DNA from: an uncultured cyanobacterium
GTDB taxonomy: Bacteria; Cyanobacteriota; Cyanobacteriia; CACIAM-69d
Length of the DNA stretch: 64,000 bases
Assembly (NCBI GenBank): GCA_937883785.1
Contig: CALGDE010000132.1
Coordinates: forward strand, 1 to 64,000
Reading direction: 5' to 3'
Under the pieces are notes generated by a model that saw only the letters and a program-made list of their open reading frames with translations, ran no database searches and had not been told where the DNA came from. Shown here one piece after another: positions 8,901 to 16,767 of this stretch. Position 1 is the stretch's first letter. The number at the start of each line of letters is the position of its first letter. The position numbers and the translations under genes were made by a program.

Positions 8901-10004
8901 GGAAAAGTCGGTACGAGTAAAGGCTTTGACCACCTTCATTCCGTTGATGTACTGGATCACCACACCGTTCATTTTTGCCAGCAGCGCATTGTAGGCGCTC
9001 ATATCAAAGCGCGACATCATAACGCCGAAAAAAGTCAGGGCGATCGCGGCGCTAGCCAAGGTAGCTAGCGTCATACGCCAGTCCACCAGAAACAGTAAAG
9101 TGCCCGTCAGCAAAGGCACTGTTACCCCAGCAACAACATCCGGAATAATGTGGGCTAGCCCCTGCTCCAGCTGTTCCACATCCTCATGGATAATCTTTTT
9201 GATTTCGCCAGTTGTGCGACTACTAAAATATCCCAGCGGTAATCGACCCAGCTTGCGAGCTATTTCAATGCGTAGGTCATAAAGAATGGTGTAAGCCGCA
9301 ATATGGGATAGCCGGGTGGATAGCCCCATGCAAACCCCTTTGCCCACCACAGCGCCCACAGCCCACCAAGCTAGCTGCCAGACAGATTCTGCCTCTACCC
9401 CGTTGGCATCTGTCCCTAACAACTGCAGGCTGACCAGGTAAACCAGGTAATAAGGCACTAATCCCAAAGCTGCGCCGATGATGGCCAAAAGCCCTGACAG
9501 AGCCAATCGCAACTGCTGGTGTAATACCACTTGCCGGAAGGATATGACCGGTGAAGAAGCGATTTTCTGAGCCACTGGCGGATTCATTGATGGCAGCCCC
9601 AACTTCTTTGCCCCCCACCCTTCAGCCTGGGCCAAAGAACCGAAAACTTTCCCAGGACAGCCATACATATTTTGGGTGACTTTGGCTGCAACGGGACCCC
9701 AGAAAGCTACCAGCTTGGCGGAATCGAGCACCATTGCCACCCCAGCACAATACTGGGCAATTTGCGGCCGATGCGCTTTAGTCCAAGCGATACCCTCTTT
9801 GCGCATTCGTTTTGCTTCAGGCGATCGCTTCCCGTGAGCTTCAGCATCTTCGGCATCACAGCGCTGCACAATCAAACAAAACTGCTCTTGCCGTTCCAGC
9901 CAAGCCTCAAACTGCGTATAAAATCGCGTTGTCTCATCGGGGGTTTCAAGTCCTTGAAATCGAACGGAGACCAAGGGCCAGCGACTGTCATCGATAGTTA
10001 GCAT
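5934..10004 (-). CDS. Fused double ABC (exporter-fold) transporter with extra N-terminal domain, probable siderophore importer
   Basis: One 1356-residue chain carries two complete type IV half-transporters. Residues 1-136 are a soluble domain opening DDSRWPLV and containing YCAGVAMVL. The first membrane domain spans about 165-450, and the first nucleotide-binding domain has Walker A GPSGAGKST (516-524), LSGGQ (620-624), Walker B VVLDE (to 645) and H678. A polar linker (about 720-785) leads to the second membrane domain (790-1085) and second ATPase (Walker A 1141-1149, LSGGE 1245-1249, catalytic E1270). The D-loops DEATAYVDPENE and DEATASIDPENE resemble the YbtPQ/IrtAB group, which imports metal-siderophores despite its exporter fold. 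It follows a TonB receptor and an AraC regulator on the same strand, 298 bp downstream. Both ATP sites look intact. Export of a siderophore is the main alternative. Confidence 0.85.
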   Translation of the reverse strand: MLTIDDSRWPLVSVRFQGLETPDETTRFYTQFEAWLERQEQFCLIVQRCDAEDAEAHGKRSPEAKRMRKEGIAWTKAHRPQIAQYCAGVAMVLDSAKLVAFWGPVAAKVTQNMYGCPGKVFGSLAQAEGWGAKKLGLPSMNPPVAQKIASSPVISFRQVVLHQQLRLALSGLLAIIGAALGLVPYYLVYLVSLQLLGTDANGVEAESVWQLAWWAVGAVVGKGVCMGLSTRLSHIAAYTILYDLRIEIARKLGRLPLGYFSSRTTGEIKKIIHEDVEQLEQGLAHIIPDVVAGVTVPLLTGTLLFLVDWRMTLATLASAAIALTFFGVMMSRFDMSAYNALLAKMNGVVIQYINGMKVVKAFTRTDFSFAQLQDVVEEMRLVYVETTRQSSMSMAIMLTLMRSAAVTVVPAGIALYLMGSLSLPAFVLFVVMGIGFNRPIMAVLFHGMTGFYQVNAASQRIVAVFNQPDLAEPDQPQYPKSSEITFENVSFGYGNTAVLKNISFTAPAGGVTALVGPSGAGKSTIAKLIPRFWDVDSGEICIGDVDVKDIAIEQLMNQVSFVFQDVFLFNATVLENIQIGCPTANRDEIVAAAKAACCHEFIEALPQGYDTSVGENGVSLSGGQRQRLSIARAILKNSPIVVLDEATAYVDPENEALVQAALASLLAGGDKTLIVVAHRLSTVTEADQILVIDQGQVVAAGTHLSLLETCGLYQTQWHAHMTAQDWQFGQGVNDLPPKEEALGRSPTFPSALSQDLSETDTPLENPYQSLKETDTAWTMMRKLIPARADHYFWRAVRWRCAEGVATGLTSYLVYLVLVSLFQASKTGAANSDQLWSYGIAIFILCLAQIGFGYRANTQAYAVTIATQTRLRLFLADYLRRLPLGFFTQRDTGTIDALFTTNIMFLEPHHLLETMITAVVTPVMILLVMLAYDWRLALTLLSSVPFAVLALNYGERVFVRVWRLLAKARVQANARMVEYIQGIAVIRAFNLAGDRLQQFRTGLKKYRSASLNAVTQLIPAQTFFLSSLELGFALLLIVGSAFFASGSLTGSSFLFFMVLGLAFYKPLMSMADMLELHRIMQNCVRNLNEFLHVPLLPVASTPQPLQGSTIEFQNVSFSYGSETVLDRVSFKLFPNSMTALVGPSGSGKTTITNLIARFWDVDSGAVTLGGVDVRQIPTNALLSQMTMVFQDVYLFNDTIFENIRFGNPKATEMEVVAAAQAAQCHGFITCLPEGYQTIVGEGGSTLSGGEKQRISIARAILKDAPIVLLDEATASIDPENERLIQQAIQALSDKKTLIIIAHRLTTIATADQILVLNQGRVVQHGQHSTLVDQDGLYARLWDVKTRSHGWKIASAKS

Positions 10005-10302
10005 CGGCTTTCACCCAAAACTCACAATATTACGCAACAGATTTCGGAGGTGTTCAGAGCACTGGAGCGAGAGGCTAGTGATTAAGGTGGAGTTTCGTGC
10101 TACTCGCCGGGGAGCTCAGCTTTGATTGAAAAAGTTACCTGGCGGGGTGACAAGAAGGCTAAAAGGCTTCCTGTATCTTCCTCCTAGCCCTTTCCCCCCT
10201 CCAGTAAAAGAGCCGTTTTCCAGGCGTCAACTCCATCAACTTATGCCCCATCAGCCTAGGGATTTAATTAACGACAGCCCCTAGAACTTTTAATGACAGC
10301 CC
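10005..10302. other. Spacer between the ABC transporter and TonB receptor genes
   Basis: This 298-bp stretch holds no gene. It includes the 3' trailer of the TonB receptor gene with a duplicated repeat end and whatever leader the transporter gene has. No convincing promoter or Fur-type palindrome was recognised, so the transporter may be read through from the receptor gene or started from a site not visible by eye. Confidence 0.5.
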
Positions 10303-10312
10303 CTAGAACTTT
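10269..10312 (-). repeat. 22-bp tandem duplication at the TonB receptor stop codon, carrying a repeat-element end
   Basis: Two 22-bp units (10269-10290 and 10291-10312) differ at one base. Read on the minus strand each is AAAGTTCTAGGGGCTGTC followed by RTTA. The second unit contains the last Phe codon and TAG stop of the receptor; the first repeats them downstream. TAGGGGCTGTCAT is the terminal sequence of the dispersed element seen at 43.5, 46.6 and 52.0 kb, so this is probably a truncated copy. Confidence 0.75.
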
Positions 10313-12945
10313 GCTCTAAATTGCACGCCAACGGTAGCAGGCACTCCATAGAGGCCAAGGGTTGAATCCCCAAAGGGAGAGGCAAACGTCAAGTACTCTG
10401 TATCGAAAATATTATTTGCGAAGACATAGATACCGTAGTGGTCTGACTCGTACCCCAAGCGCGCATTGACAAGGGCATAGGGATCCTGCTTAACAGTATT
10501 CGCCTCGTCGTAAAAGGTCGTACCAAGCCCAGACAGCTCAACCCGTCCGAAAATACCAATAGGACTGCGGTACTGGAGACCTAAGTTGTAGGTAAACTCT
10601 GGAGCAAAGGGAACCGCATTCCCATCAAAGTCAGAGCGCCCCGGATAATCAGTAAAACTGGCATCAGCCAATCCAAATCCTGCCGTAATATCAAACCCTT
10701 CAAAGGGAGTTGCCCTTGCTTCTACCTCAAACCCTGTAATGCTCACATCCGCATTAACAATTCCGGTGGGTAAAAACGATATGGGATCGGAGGAAATTAC
10801 CTGATAATTCTCGACGGGGTTGTGGAATACCGCTAAATTTAGCCCCAGGCGATTATCTAACCACGAAGATTTCAAGCCAACTTCAAAATTCCACGATCGC
10901 TCCGCCTCAAAGGTCAAAGTGTCTTCATTATCTGGTCGGAAATTAACACCACCGGGTCTATAGCCCCTGGCAATACTGCCGTACACCATAACCTCGGGAC
11001 TAAAGCGATATTCAATCGTCGCCCGTGGCAACCAAACGTCTCCACTTTCTTCAACGTCATTGAACTCCACCAGCACTTGATCCGGAAGACCGGGGGTAGA
11101 GAAAAGGCGCTCAAAGCTATCTAGGGTGCTCGTAATCGTCTCGTAGCGCAGCCCTGCGGTTACGGTTAGCTGCTCCGTTAAGTCATAGCTAACCTGGCCA
11201 AAGACAGCGAATAGATCCTCGTCAATATCTGCAAACCGTAAACTTGCCCCACCCGGCACCCCAAAATCACCAAACAAAGCCGGAGCATCAGCGCCAAAAT
11301 TGAACCCGTCGCCATCGGTATTAAAACTGCGAGATTCATAGTAAGCTCCCGCCAGCCATTTCAATTGCTCTGCTGTTTCTGGCGATTGCAGCCGTAGTTC
11401 CTGGCTAAAAACTGTCGACGTAAACTTATTGGTAAACGACCCCGTATTTAACACGCTCTGATCCAGGTCAGACTCCAAATCCTGCTTGGAGTAGCGTCGT
11501 GTCGTAATTGATGTGACCCGCAGATTGGGACCGCTGTAAGCGACTCGTAGAGATTGGGTATTGGTGTCCAAATTCCCAAACCCGTTGAGGTCCTGATCTT
11601 GTTCAAAGGGATCTGAATCCACTGAGGCTAAAATCAGCCCGTCGGAAGTGTAACCGTCATAGGCCGCATTAAGCAAAATCTCCCACTCTTCCGAGGGCGT
11701 CCAAAGCACTTGCCCTCGAATGTTGCCTCCCCATTCATCATCGATACTGTCGTCTAGGAAAGTGTTTTCATAGTAGCCATCTCGCACTCCATAGCTACCC
11801 GATAGTCGTAGAAATAGCTGGTCCTCAATGGCGGGTCCGCTAATGCTTGCCTGGGTTTGAAGGTTGTTGAAGCTACCGTAGCTGAGGGCTCCTTTAAACT
11901 CAAACGTGTTGGTCGGGCGACGGGTGATGACGTTGATGGCCCCCGCCTGGGAGCTTCTGCCGTAGAGGGTGCTCTGGGGACCGCGTAGTACTTCAATGCG
12001 CTCAACATCGGTTAGATCTTGGGTGATGAATCCGCCGTAATCATAGGGAACGTCGTCAATGAAGAAGCCTACCGCGTCCCTGGAGCTAAAGTTGAAGTTA
12101 GACAGTCCTCGGATGCTGTAGTAGTCGAAGAAACGGGAACCGGTGGCATCAAAGACGGTGTAGTTGGGGACGCGATCTGCGGCCCCTCTGAAGGTGTCAA
12201 TGTTGGAGTCTTCGATCTGCTGACTGGTGAGAACTGAGATGCTAATGGGCACGTCCTGCACGTCTTCTTCGGTTCGTTGGGCGGTAACGAGAATCCGAAG
12301 GGGGGCGATCGCCCCTGCGTTTGTACCACTAGCGACTCCAGGAGTAACGCTAAGCACCAGGCCTTGCCCAATAGCTCTAATATCAGCCGCGGGCGGGCCA
12401 TCAATGCCTGTAATAGCAACGCGAACGCCACTGTCTGAGAGGCTTACAACCGAAACTTGAGCAATTCCCGGTGCCGGTGCTGTGGCTTGAAACTCGTTTT
12501 CGCCTGACAAGTTCAATGTGGCATTAGGGATATCAGCAATCAGAGCATTCTCGATTGTTGAAGTTACCGGAACCGCCAATTGACCATCCGTTGTCTTTAG
12601 CAGAACCTCAATCCCTGTCTCAGTTTCCTGTATCTCTACCCCAATAATTTGCGACACGCTGGACTGGGCTAATTCGTACTGACTCGCTTCCTGTGTCCAA
12701 GCCTCAACGGTGGTCGAAGGTAAATCTATTTCGCCCAGATAGGGAACGCTGCCAATATTGTCATTGTTATTGCCATTGCTATTCAAGGGGCGATCGCCAG
12801 ATGAAGCCCCTGCTTTACCTTGATTAGCGAGTTCAACGCTAGCCGTCTCAGCGCCAACAGGTTGCATTACCGCTAGATAAGCAACCCCTACCAACAGCAG
12901 GTGAGTTTGGACCTTGAAACGACCTTGCGCACTGCTTGAATTCAT
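10303..12945 (-). CDS. TonB-dependent siderophore receptor with AMIN domain
   Basis: An outer-membrane receptor of about 880 residues for a ferric siderophore or similar ligand. A signal peptide (to about residue 33, ending VGAE) is followed by a polar spacer, an AMIN domain (about 95-200) as in many cyanobacterial receptors, a plug domain with the typical TSQQIEDSNI and LRGPQSTLYGRSSQAGAINV segments, and a 22-strand barrel ending in the C-terminal aromatic residue of FRAKF. The ATG at 12945 is chosen because it starts the signal peptide directly; the open frame runs 27 codons further upstream. It lies 93 bp after the AraC gene on the same strand. Its TAG stop lies inside a repeat-element end. 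Confidence 0.92.
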   Translation of the reverse strand: MNSSSAQGRFKVQTHLLLVGVAYLAVMQPVGAETASVELANQGKAGASSGDRPLNSNGNNNDNIGSVPYLGEIDLPSTTVEAWTQEASQYELAQSSVSQIIGVEIQETETGIEVLLKTTDGQLAVPVTSTIENALIADIPNATLNLSGENEFQATAPAPGIAQVSVVSLSDSGVRVAITGIDGPPAADIRAIGQGLVLSVTPGVASGTNAGAIAPLRILVTAQRTEEDVQDVPISISVLTSQQIEDSNIDTFRGAADRVPNYTVFDATGSRFFDYYSIRGLSNFNFSSRDAVGFFIDDVPYDYGGFITQDLTDVERIEVLRGPQSTLYGRSSQAGAINVITRRPTNTFEFKGALSYGSFNNLQTQASISGPAIEDQLFLRLSGSYGVRDGYYENTFLDDSIDDEWGGNIRGQVLWTPSEEWEILLNAAYDGYTSDGLILASVDSDPFEQDQDLNGFGNLDTNTQSLRVAYSGPNLRVTSITTRRYSKQDLESDLDQSVLNTGSFTNKFTSTVFSQELRLQSPETAEQLKWLAGAYYESRSFNTDGDGFNFGADAPALFGDFGVPGGASLRFADIDEDLFAVFGQVSYDLTEQLTVTAGLRYETITSTLDSFERLFSTPGLPDQVLVEFNDVEESGDVWLPRATIEYRFSPEVMVYGSIARGYRPGGVNFRPDNEDTLTFEAERSWNFEVGLKSSWLDNRLGLNLAVFHNPVENYQVISSDPISFLPTGIVNADVSITGFEVEARATPFEGFDITAGFGLADASFTDYPGRSDFDGNAVPFAPEFTYNLGLQYRSPIGIFGRVELSGLGTTFYDEANTVKQDPYALVNARLGYESDHYGIYVFANNIFDTEYLTFASPFGDSTLGLYGVPATVGVQFRAKF

Positions 12946-12975
12946 AGATAGCCTCACAATTAAGCCAGCCTGCTT

Positions 12976-12994
12976 ATTGAAAATAATTTTGAAT
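12976..12994. promoter_or_regulatory. Fur-box-like 19-bp palindrome upstream of the TonB receptor gene
   Basis: ATTGAAAAT-A-ATTTTGAAT is a 9-1-9 palindrome with 8 of 9 arm positions paired, the architecture of a Fur box, and lies 31 bp before the receptor start. It matches the enterobacterial consensus at only about half the positions. It could equally be a site for the neighbouring AraC-type regulator or an AT-rich promoter. Inference only. Confidence 0.35.
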
Positions 12995-13038
12995 AGACAT
13001 TGCTGGATCCTAGAGGCGAAAAACAAATTGTCTGATCG

Positions 13039-14124
13039 CTAGCCGAAGTCTTTATGATCGCTAGGCGGAGCTTTTCGTTGTATATCCCAGTACTGTTTTT
13101 GGTGGGCAGCCAGGTAATCACTTGGGTTAACCCCAAACTTGCGCTTAAATGCCGCAGCAAAACAACCTCGATGGGAAAATCCAACAGCCTGGGCAACACC
13201 GCTCACCGTCATTTGGTTCCCTTGCAAGAGCTGTGCTGCCCGCTCCATTCGATAACCATGGAGATAGCCAAATACTGTGGTGCCAAAAATTTGGCGAAAC
13301 CCTTGTTTTAGTTTGTGATCATTGGTGCCAACCAGCCGAGCTAACGTTAGCAGCGATGGCGGATCATCCATTCGGCTAGTCAAAATATCCCTGGCTTGGT
13401 GAATAAGCCTGACATCATCGGGCTTAAGAGACCTGCGCCTTTTTGGCGATGATTGACGATCTTGAAAAGAAGGCTGTTGGATTTTGAGATGATCCAAGAC
13501 CAAGGAGATAAGCTCTAAACTCTTGCTTTCTAAGTACAACCGTCGGGTTGGACCTTCATAGGGGCAACGCAATATTTGCTGGAGGGCGATCGCCATCAGC
13601 GGTGTGGTTTTACCACCCTTGCAATAGGGGCTTAGCGTCTTGCCATGAAAATGCTGCTGCAATTCAGAAAGTGGATACTCTTCGCCCAGAATTTCCTGAA
13701 ACTGCTGCAGCGTCATGATGATTTCAACAGTTTTGAGGCTGCTACCCGCTGCCAACTCTACGTGGCTAGCCTGGTCAGCACAATACACAAGCCAATATTC
13801 CCCTGGAGAAGCACTAATCTCCGCATTCACCCCCTGAATGCTTCCACCTAGTTTTCCAGATAGGAGAAATTTGAGTGCGATCGGGGCAATCTGCGGCTTC
13901 ATTGCCGCTGCGACAAGCAACAGATCCTCGTTAAACTGATGCTTCTGAATAAATAAATCAAAGCCAAGATCGCGAAAGGTTGTGCGACTTAGCTGACCTT
14001 TACCTAAGGTCTTAGGCAATATCAGAGTACTCTCGTACGGTGAACGTTGATGAGTTGCCCCCGTTTGTTCTTGGAATGTTAGCAACGCCATTTCAAAATC
14101 ACGGTCAGTAAAAGAGATTTTCAT
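13039..14124 (-). CDS. AraC-family regulator, PchR-like
   Basis: A 361-residue transcription factor. The C-terminal 100 residues hold the paired helix-turn-helix domain of AraC/XylS proteins: the first around LLTLARLVGTNDHKLKQGF, the second with GVAQAVGFSHRGCFAAAF, closing with FGVNPSDYL. The N-terminal 230 residues resemble the PchR/YbtA type, in which the regulator senses the incoming siderophore and activates receptor genes. Its place directly before the TonB receptor and ABC transporter supports that role. No signal peptide or membrane segment is present. The ligand is unknown. Confidence 0.88.
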   Translation of the reverse strand: MKISFTDRDFEMALLTFQEQTGATHQRSPYESTLILPKTLGKGQLSRTTFRDLGFDLFIQKHQFNEDLLLVAAAMKPQIAPIALKFLLSGKLGGSIQGVNAEISASPGEYWLVYCADQASHVELAAGSSLKTVEIIMTLQQFQEILGEEYPLSELQQHFHGKTLSPYCKGGKTTPLMAIALQQILRCPYEGPTRRLYLESKSLELISLVLDHLKIQQPSFQDRQSSPKRRRSLKPDDVRLIHQARDILTSRMDDPPSLLTLARLVGTNDHKLKQGFRQIFGTTVFGYLHGYRMERAAQLLQGNQMTVSGVAQAVGFSHRGCFAAAFKRKFGVNPSDYLAAHQKQYWDIQRKAPPSDHKDFG

Positions 14125-14250
14125 CGGTTAATCAAGGTGGTGATTTAAGATGTCGCTCAAAATATTTTTGTCGAGATATTTCTGTTGGTTTTACCTCTGG
14201 AAAATTTAAATATCTGTACTGATTTTTGATCGATTCTCTAGACCCCTGGA

Positions 14251-14278
14251 AATCATTTAAACACTCAATAAAATGATT
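14251..14278. promoter_or_regulatory. Inverted repeat upstream of the AraC gene
   Basis: AATCATTT (14251-14258) and AAATGATT (14271-14278) form a perfect 8-bp inverted repeat separated by 12 bp, about 130 bp upstream of the AraC start codon. The spacing suits an operator for a dimeric regulator, perhaps autoregulation or Fur. No further evidence. Confidence 0.3.
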
Positions 14279-14312
14279 AATCCGCATCTATTTTTTAAAG
14301 GCAAAGCTATCA

Positions 14313-14353
14313 CTTCAAGACAGTAGACCAGTCGCATCTGAGGTGTCTTGAAG
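14313..14353. repeat. Perfect 10-bp inverted repeat with 21-bp loop
   Basis: CTTCAAGACA (14313-14322) pairs exactly with TGTCTTGAAG (14344-14353). No T-run follows on either strand, so it is not a simple terminator. It could be part of an untranslated RNA or a protein-binding site in the gene-poor region. Confidence 0.45.
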
Positions 14354-14920
14354 GAATATTGAGGTGGCGACTTTACCCGCTGGCTATATATATATTGAAC
14401 GATTTTTAGGTTAAGAATTTCGGATTTTGATGATTTTTCATGCTCCTGTAGCAAATCTAAACCTTGCGCTGTAATGATTTTGCGTTTGGGGTATTTCGAC
14501 TGCGATATCACAAACCAGAACAGGATTTAGAGATTAATGACTACTCGGTACCTCAATGGTCTTCAGTACCTCAACGATCTAGAGTCTGCCATCGATTAAA
14601 TCTCGACTCTTTTTTAATAGCCATGGGGATTTTAGTCCCTAGTCTGTTTTCCCTTGAAGGGCATATTATCTCCTGCTGCATTACGCTTCTGGGGGGATAT
14701 TAATGACGCCCCCTTGCCTCCCTCCGAAATTTTCTGTCAGTCTGTTTCTGCTATGTCTGCCCATTTTCCCTGACGCAGATTAGCAGCGCACGACTGGCAG
14801 TGAACTAAAGCTGCCTAAAGGGGCTGTGGCTTTTATGGCTGGCCAATCCACCAAACCAAGCTAATACCCAAATAAGTCTCCACGGGATAAGCGGGATAAG
14901 TAGGCCTTTATCTAAAAAAT

Positions 14921-14950
14921 AAAAATCCCCCTTGGAAAAGGAGGATTTTT
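14921..14950 (-). terminator. Rho-independent terminator of psb27
   Basis: Arms AAAAATCCCCC and GGAGGATTTTT pair with one mismatch across an 8-base loop. Read on the minus strand the stem ends in a T-run, about 95 bp after the psb27 stop codon. Confidence 0.75.
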
Positions 14951-15042
14951 CATCAGCCGTATTGTGAAAGGAGACTCCGTAGGCTAATCGATTGCAGTTT
15001 AACCAGGGCACAATGTGGTTAATCGCAGTCAAGAATCAGCTA

Positions 15043-15447
15043 CTAGGAGCCGCGCTTTAGGGCCACCTCAACCTGGCGGAATTCTTGTTCCAAACGCTTT
15101 TTCAGCTTCTCCGGTACCGGACGGTTGGGGTAGGAGCTGTAGTGGGCGGCGAGGGAGTTTAGGGCGGTGCGCATGGTGGTAAAGGACGCCAAGGTAGACA
15201 CTTTACCGTCGCGGCGATAGCGGGAAGCGAAGGCGTTGATTTTTTCCTTTGCCGCAGCTTGGGCTTCCTGCTTGTCGGGGGCCTCGTCGGGTAGGTTTAC
15301 CGCAGTGCGTAGGCTTTCAATTAACGCCAAGGTGTCTTGACCGTAGTTGCCGGTGACGCCGTTGGCAGATTCACCGCCGGAACAACCAGTTAAGCCGATC
15401 GCCACTACCAAAACCAGGGCAAACAACCCAGAGAAGAATCGTTTCAT
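15043..15447 (-). CDS. psb27: Photosystem II assembly lipoprotein Psb27
   Basis: A 134-residue thylakoid-lumen lipoprotein that binds CP43 during photosystem II assembly and repair. The lipobox GLTGC places the lipidated cysteine at residue 22 after a short signal peptide. The mature part is the expected four-helix bundle of about 110 residues, with GNYGQDTLALIESLRTAVNL near its start and the YPNRPVPEKLKKRLEQE segment before the last helix. It is divergent from bioB and ends at a clear terminator. Confidence 0.93.
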   Translation of the reverse strand: MKRFFSGLFALVLVVAIGLTGCSGGESANGVTGNYGQDTLALIESLRTAVNLPDEAPDKQEAQAAAKEKINAFASRYRRDGKVSTLASFTTMRTALNSLAAHYSSYPNRPVPEKLKKRLEQEFRQVEVALKRGS

Positions 15448-15589
15448 AACGTGTAGGAGCTTGCCTCCAACCCAATATTGCGTTACATATTTTTGTCGTT
15501 CTTTATCCTAACCCGACGGGGACCCGTAGCTTTCCTTGGAAGCTGAAACGGCGGTGTAAAATGCAGTCGCATTTTTACAGAGGTTACCC

Positions 15590-16759
15590 GTGGTTCATAG
15601 GATTTCTCCCTCGGCGACCCGTTTGTCTCCCAAGGTTTCAGCCTCAGTTTCTTTGGGGCAGGTTTCCCCGAATGTGTTGCCTGCTGGGTACGCAACGAAT
15701 GATAAGAACGGCGATTTGACTGGTGATCGCCTGAAGGTTTGGCTGGATAATTGGGGCGACTCCATTATTGGTGGTAAGTCGTTGGATCGGGAAACGGCGA
15801 TCGCATTGACAAAAATTGAAGGTGAATCGGATGTGTTAGCCCTGTGCGCTGTGGCGGATCGGGTGCGTCAGGCACGGTGCGGCAATGTGGTGGATTTGTG
15901 CAGCATTGTGAATGTTAAATCGGGGAGCTGCTCGGAAAATTGTGGTTTCTGTTCCCAGTCGGCGCACCATCCCGGCGAGGGCTCTCCGGTGTATGGGCTA
16001 AAGCCACGCCAGGAGATTATGGCTCAGGCGCGATCGGCGGCGTTGGCGGGGGCGAAACGGTTTTGTTTGGTGAGCCAGGGGCGTGGTCCGGCTTATGGTG
16101 GCGAGCAGGCGCGGGAATTTGAAGAAATTTTGGAAACGGTGCGCCAGATTATTGCCGAGACGGATATTAAACCTTGCTGCGCGTTGGGTGAGTTGACCGT
16201 TGAACAGGCGGAGCAGCTTAAGGCGGCGGGGGTGACTCGCTATAACCACAACTTGGAAGCGTCGGAAAGTTTCTTTCCTGAAGTGGTGACTACCCATAGG
16301 TGGCGCGATCGCGTGGAAACGGTGAAAAATCTGCGGTCCGTGGGCATCCAAGCGTGCAGCGGCGGCATTATGGGAATGGGGGAAAGCTGGGAGGATCGGG
16401 TGGATTTGGCATTGGCCCTGCGGGATTTGGGGGTGGAGTCGGTGCCGTTGAATCTGCTCAATCCCCGTGCCGGTACGCCCATGGGCGATCGCGATCGCCT
16501 GGATCCTTATGAAGCCCTGAAGGCGATCGCCATTTTCCGCCTAATTTTGCCGGAGCAAATTATTCGCTATGCGGGCGGTCGAGAAGCGGTGATGGGCGAC
16601 TTGCAGCATATGGGGCTAAAAGCGGGCATTAACGCCATGCTCATTGGGCACTACCTCACCACCTTGGGGCAACCTCCCGAGAACGATAAAAAAATGCTGC
16701 ACGATTTGGGATTGGAAGGCGGTGAAGCGCCCGTTCCCGGCACCCACGGAGGCGACTAA
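15590..16759 (+). CDS. bioB: Biotin synthase
   Basis: A radical-SAM enzyme that inserts sulfur into dethiobiotin. The cluster-binding CSENCGFC (cysteines 114, 118, 121) follows VDLCSIVNVKSG, and SGGIMGMGE, NLLNPRAGTP and AGGREAV are all typical. The GTG at 15590 gives 389 residues with an N-terminal extension of about 40 residues that is poorly conserved; a later start is possible. bioY follows after 8 bp and lspA 72 bp after that, so the three probably form one transcript pairing biotin synthesis with biotin uptake. Confidence 0.95.
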   Translation: MVHRISPSATRLSPKVSASVSLGQVSPNVLPAGYATNDKNGDLTGDRLKVWLDNWGDSIIGGKSLDRETAIALTKIEGESDVLALCAVADRVRQARCGNVVDLCSIVNVKSGSCSENCGFCSQSAHHPGEGSPVYGLKPRQEIMAQARSAALAGAKRFCLVSQGRGPAYGGEQAREFEEILETVRQIIAETDIKPCCALGELTVEQAEQLKAAGVTRYNHNLEASESFFPEVVTTHRWRDRVETVKNLRSVGIQACSGGIMGMGESWEDRVDLALALRDLGVESVPLNLLNPRAGTPMGDRDRLDPYEALKAIAIFRLILPEQIIRYAGGREAVMGDLQHMGLKAGINAMLIGHYLTTLGQPPENDKKMLHDLGLEGGEAPVPGTHGGD

Positions 16760-16767
16760 ATTACCCT

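Larger units (their letters stand above)
14125..15042. other. Gene-poor 0.9-kb region
   Basis: No credible gene was found. Open frames of 75-84 codons exist (14257-14511 minus, 14464-14703 plus, 14805-15032 minus), but their translations lack signals, domains or conserved character and the DNA is AT-rich without HIP1. It holds the leader of the AraC gene, two inverted repeats (14251-14278, 14313-14353), a near-direct repeat of the form GTACCTCAA around 14549-14572, and the terminator of psb27. Confidence 0.55.

Noticed and set aside
10130-10260. Full element copy next to the TonB receptor end
   Set aside because: Beyond the terminal TAGGGGCTGTC the sequence does not follow the other copies, so only an end fragment is claimed.
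14257-14511. 84-codon minus-strand frame in the gene-poor region
   Set aside because: AT-rich, no signal, no recognisable fold and no RBS-backed start; it also covers the inverted repeat at 14313-14353.
14464-14703. 79-codon plus-strand frame
   Set aside because: Overlaps the previous frame on the opposite strand and has no features; kept only as part of the intergenic description.
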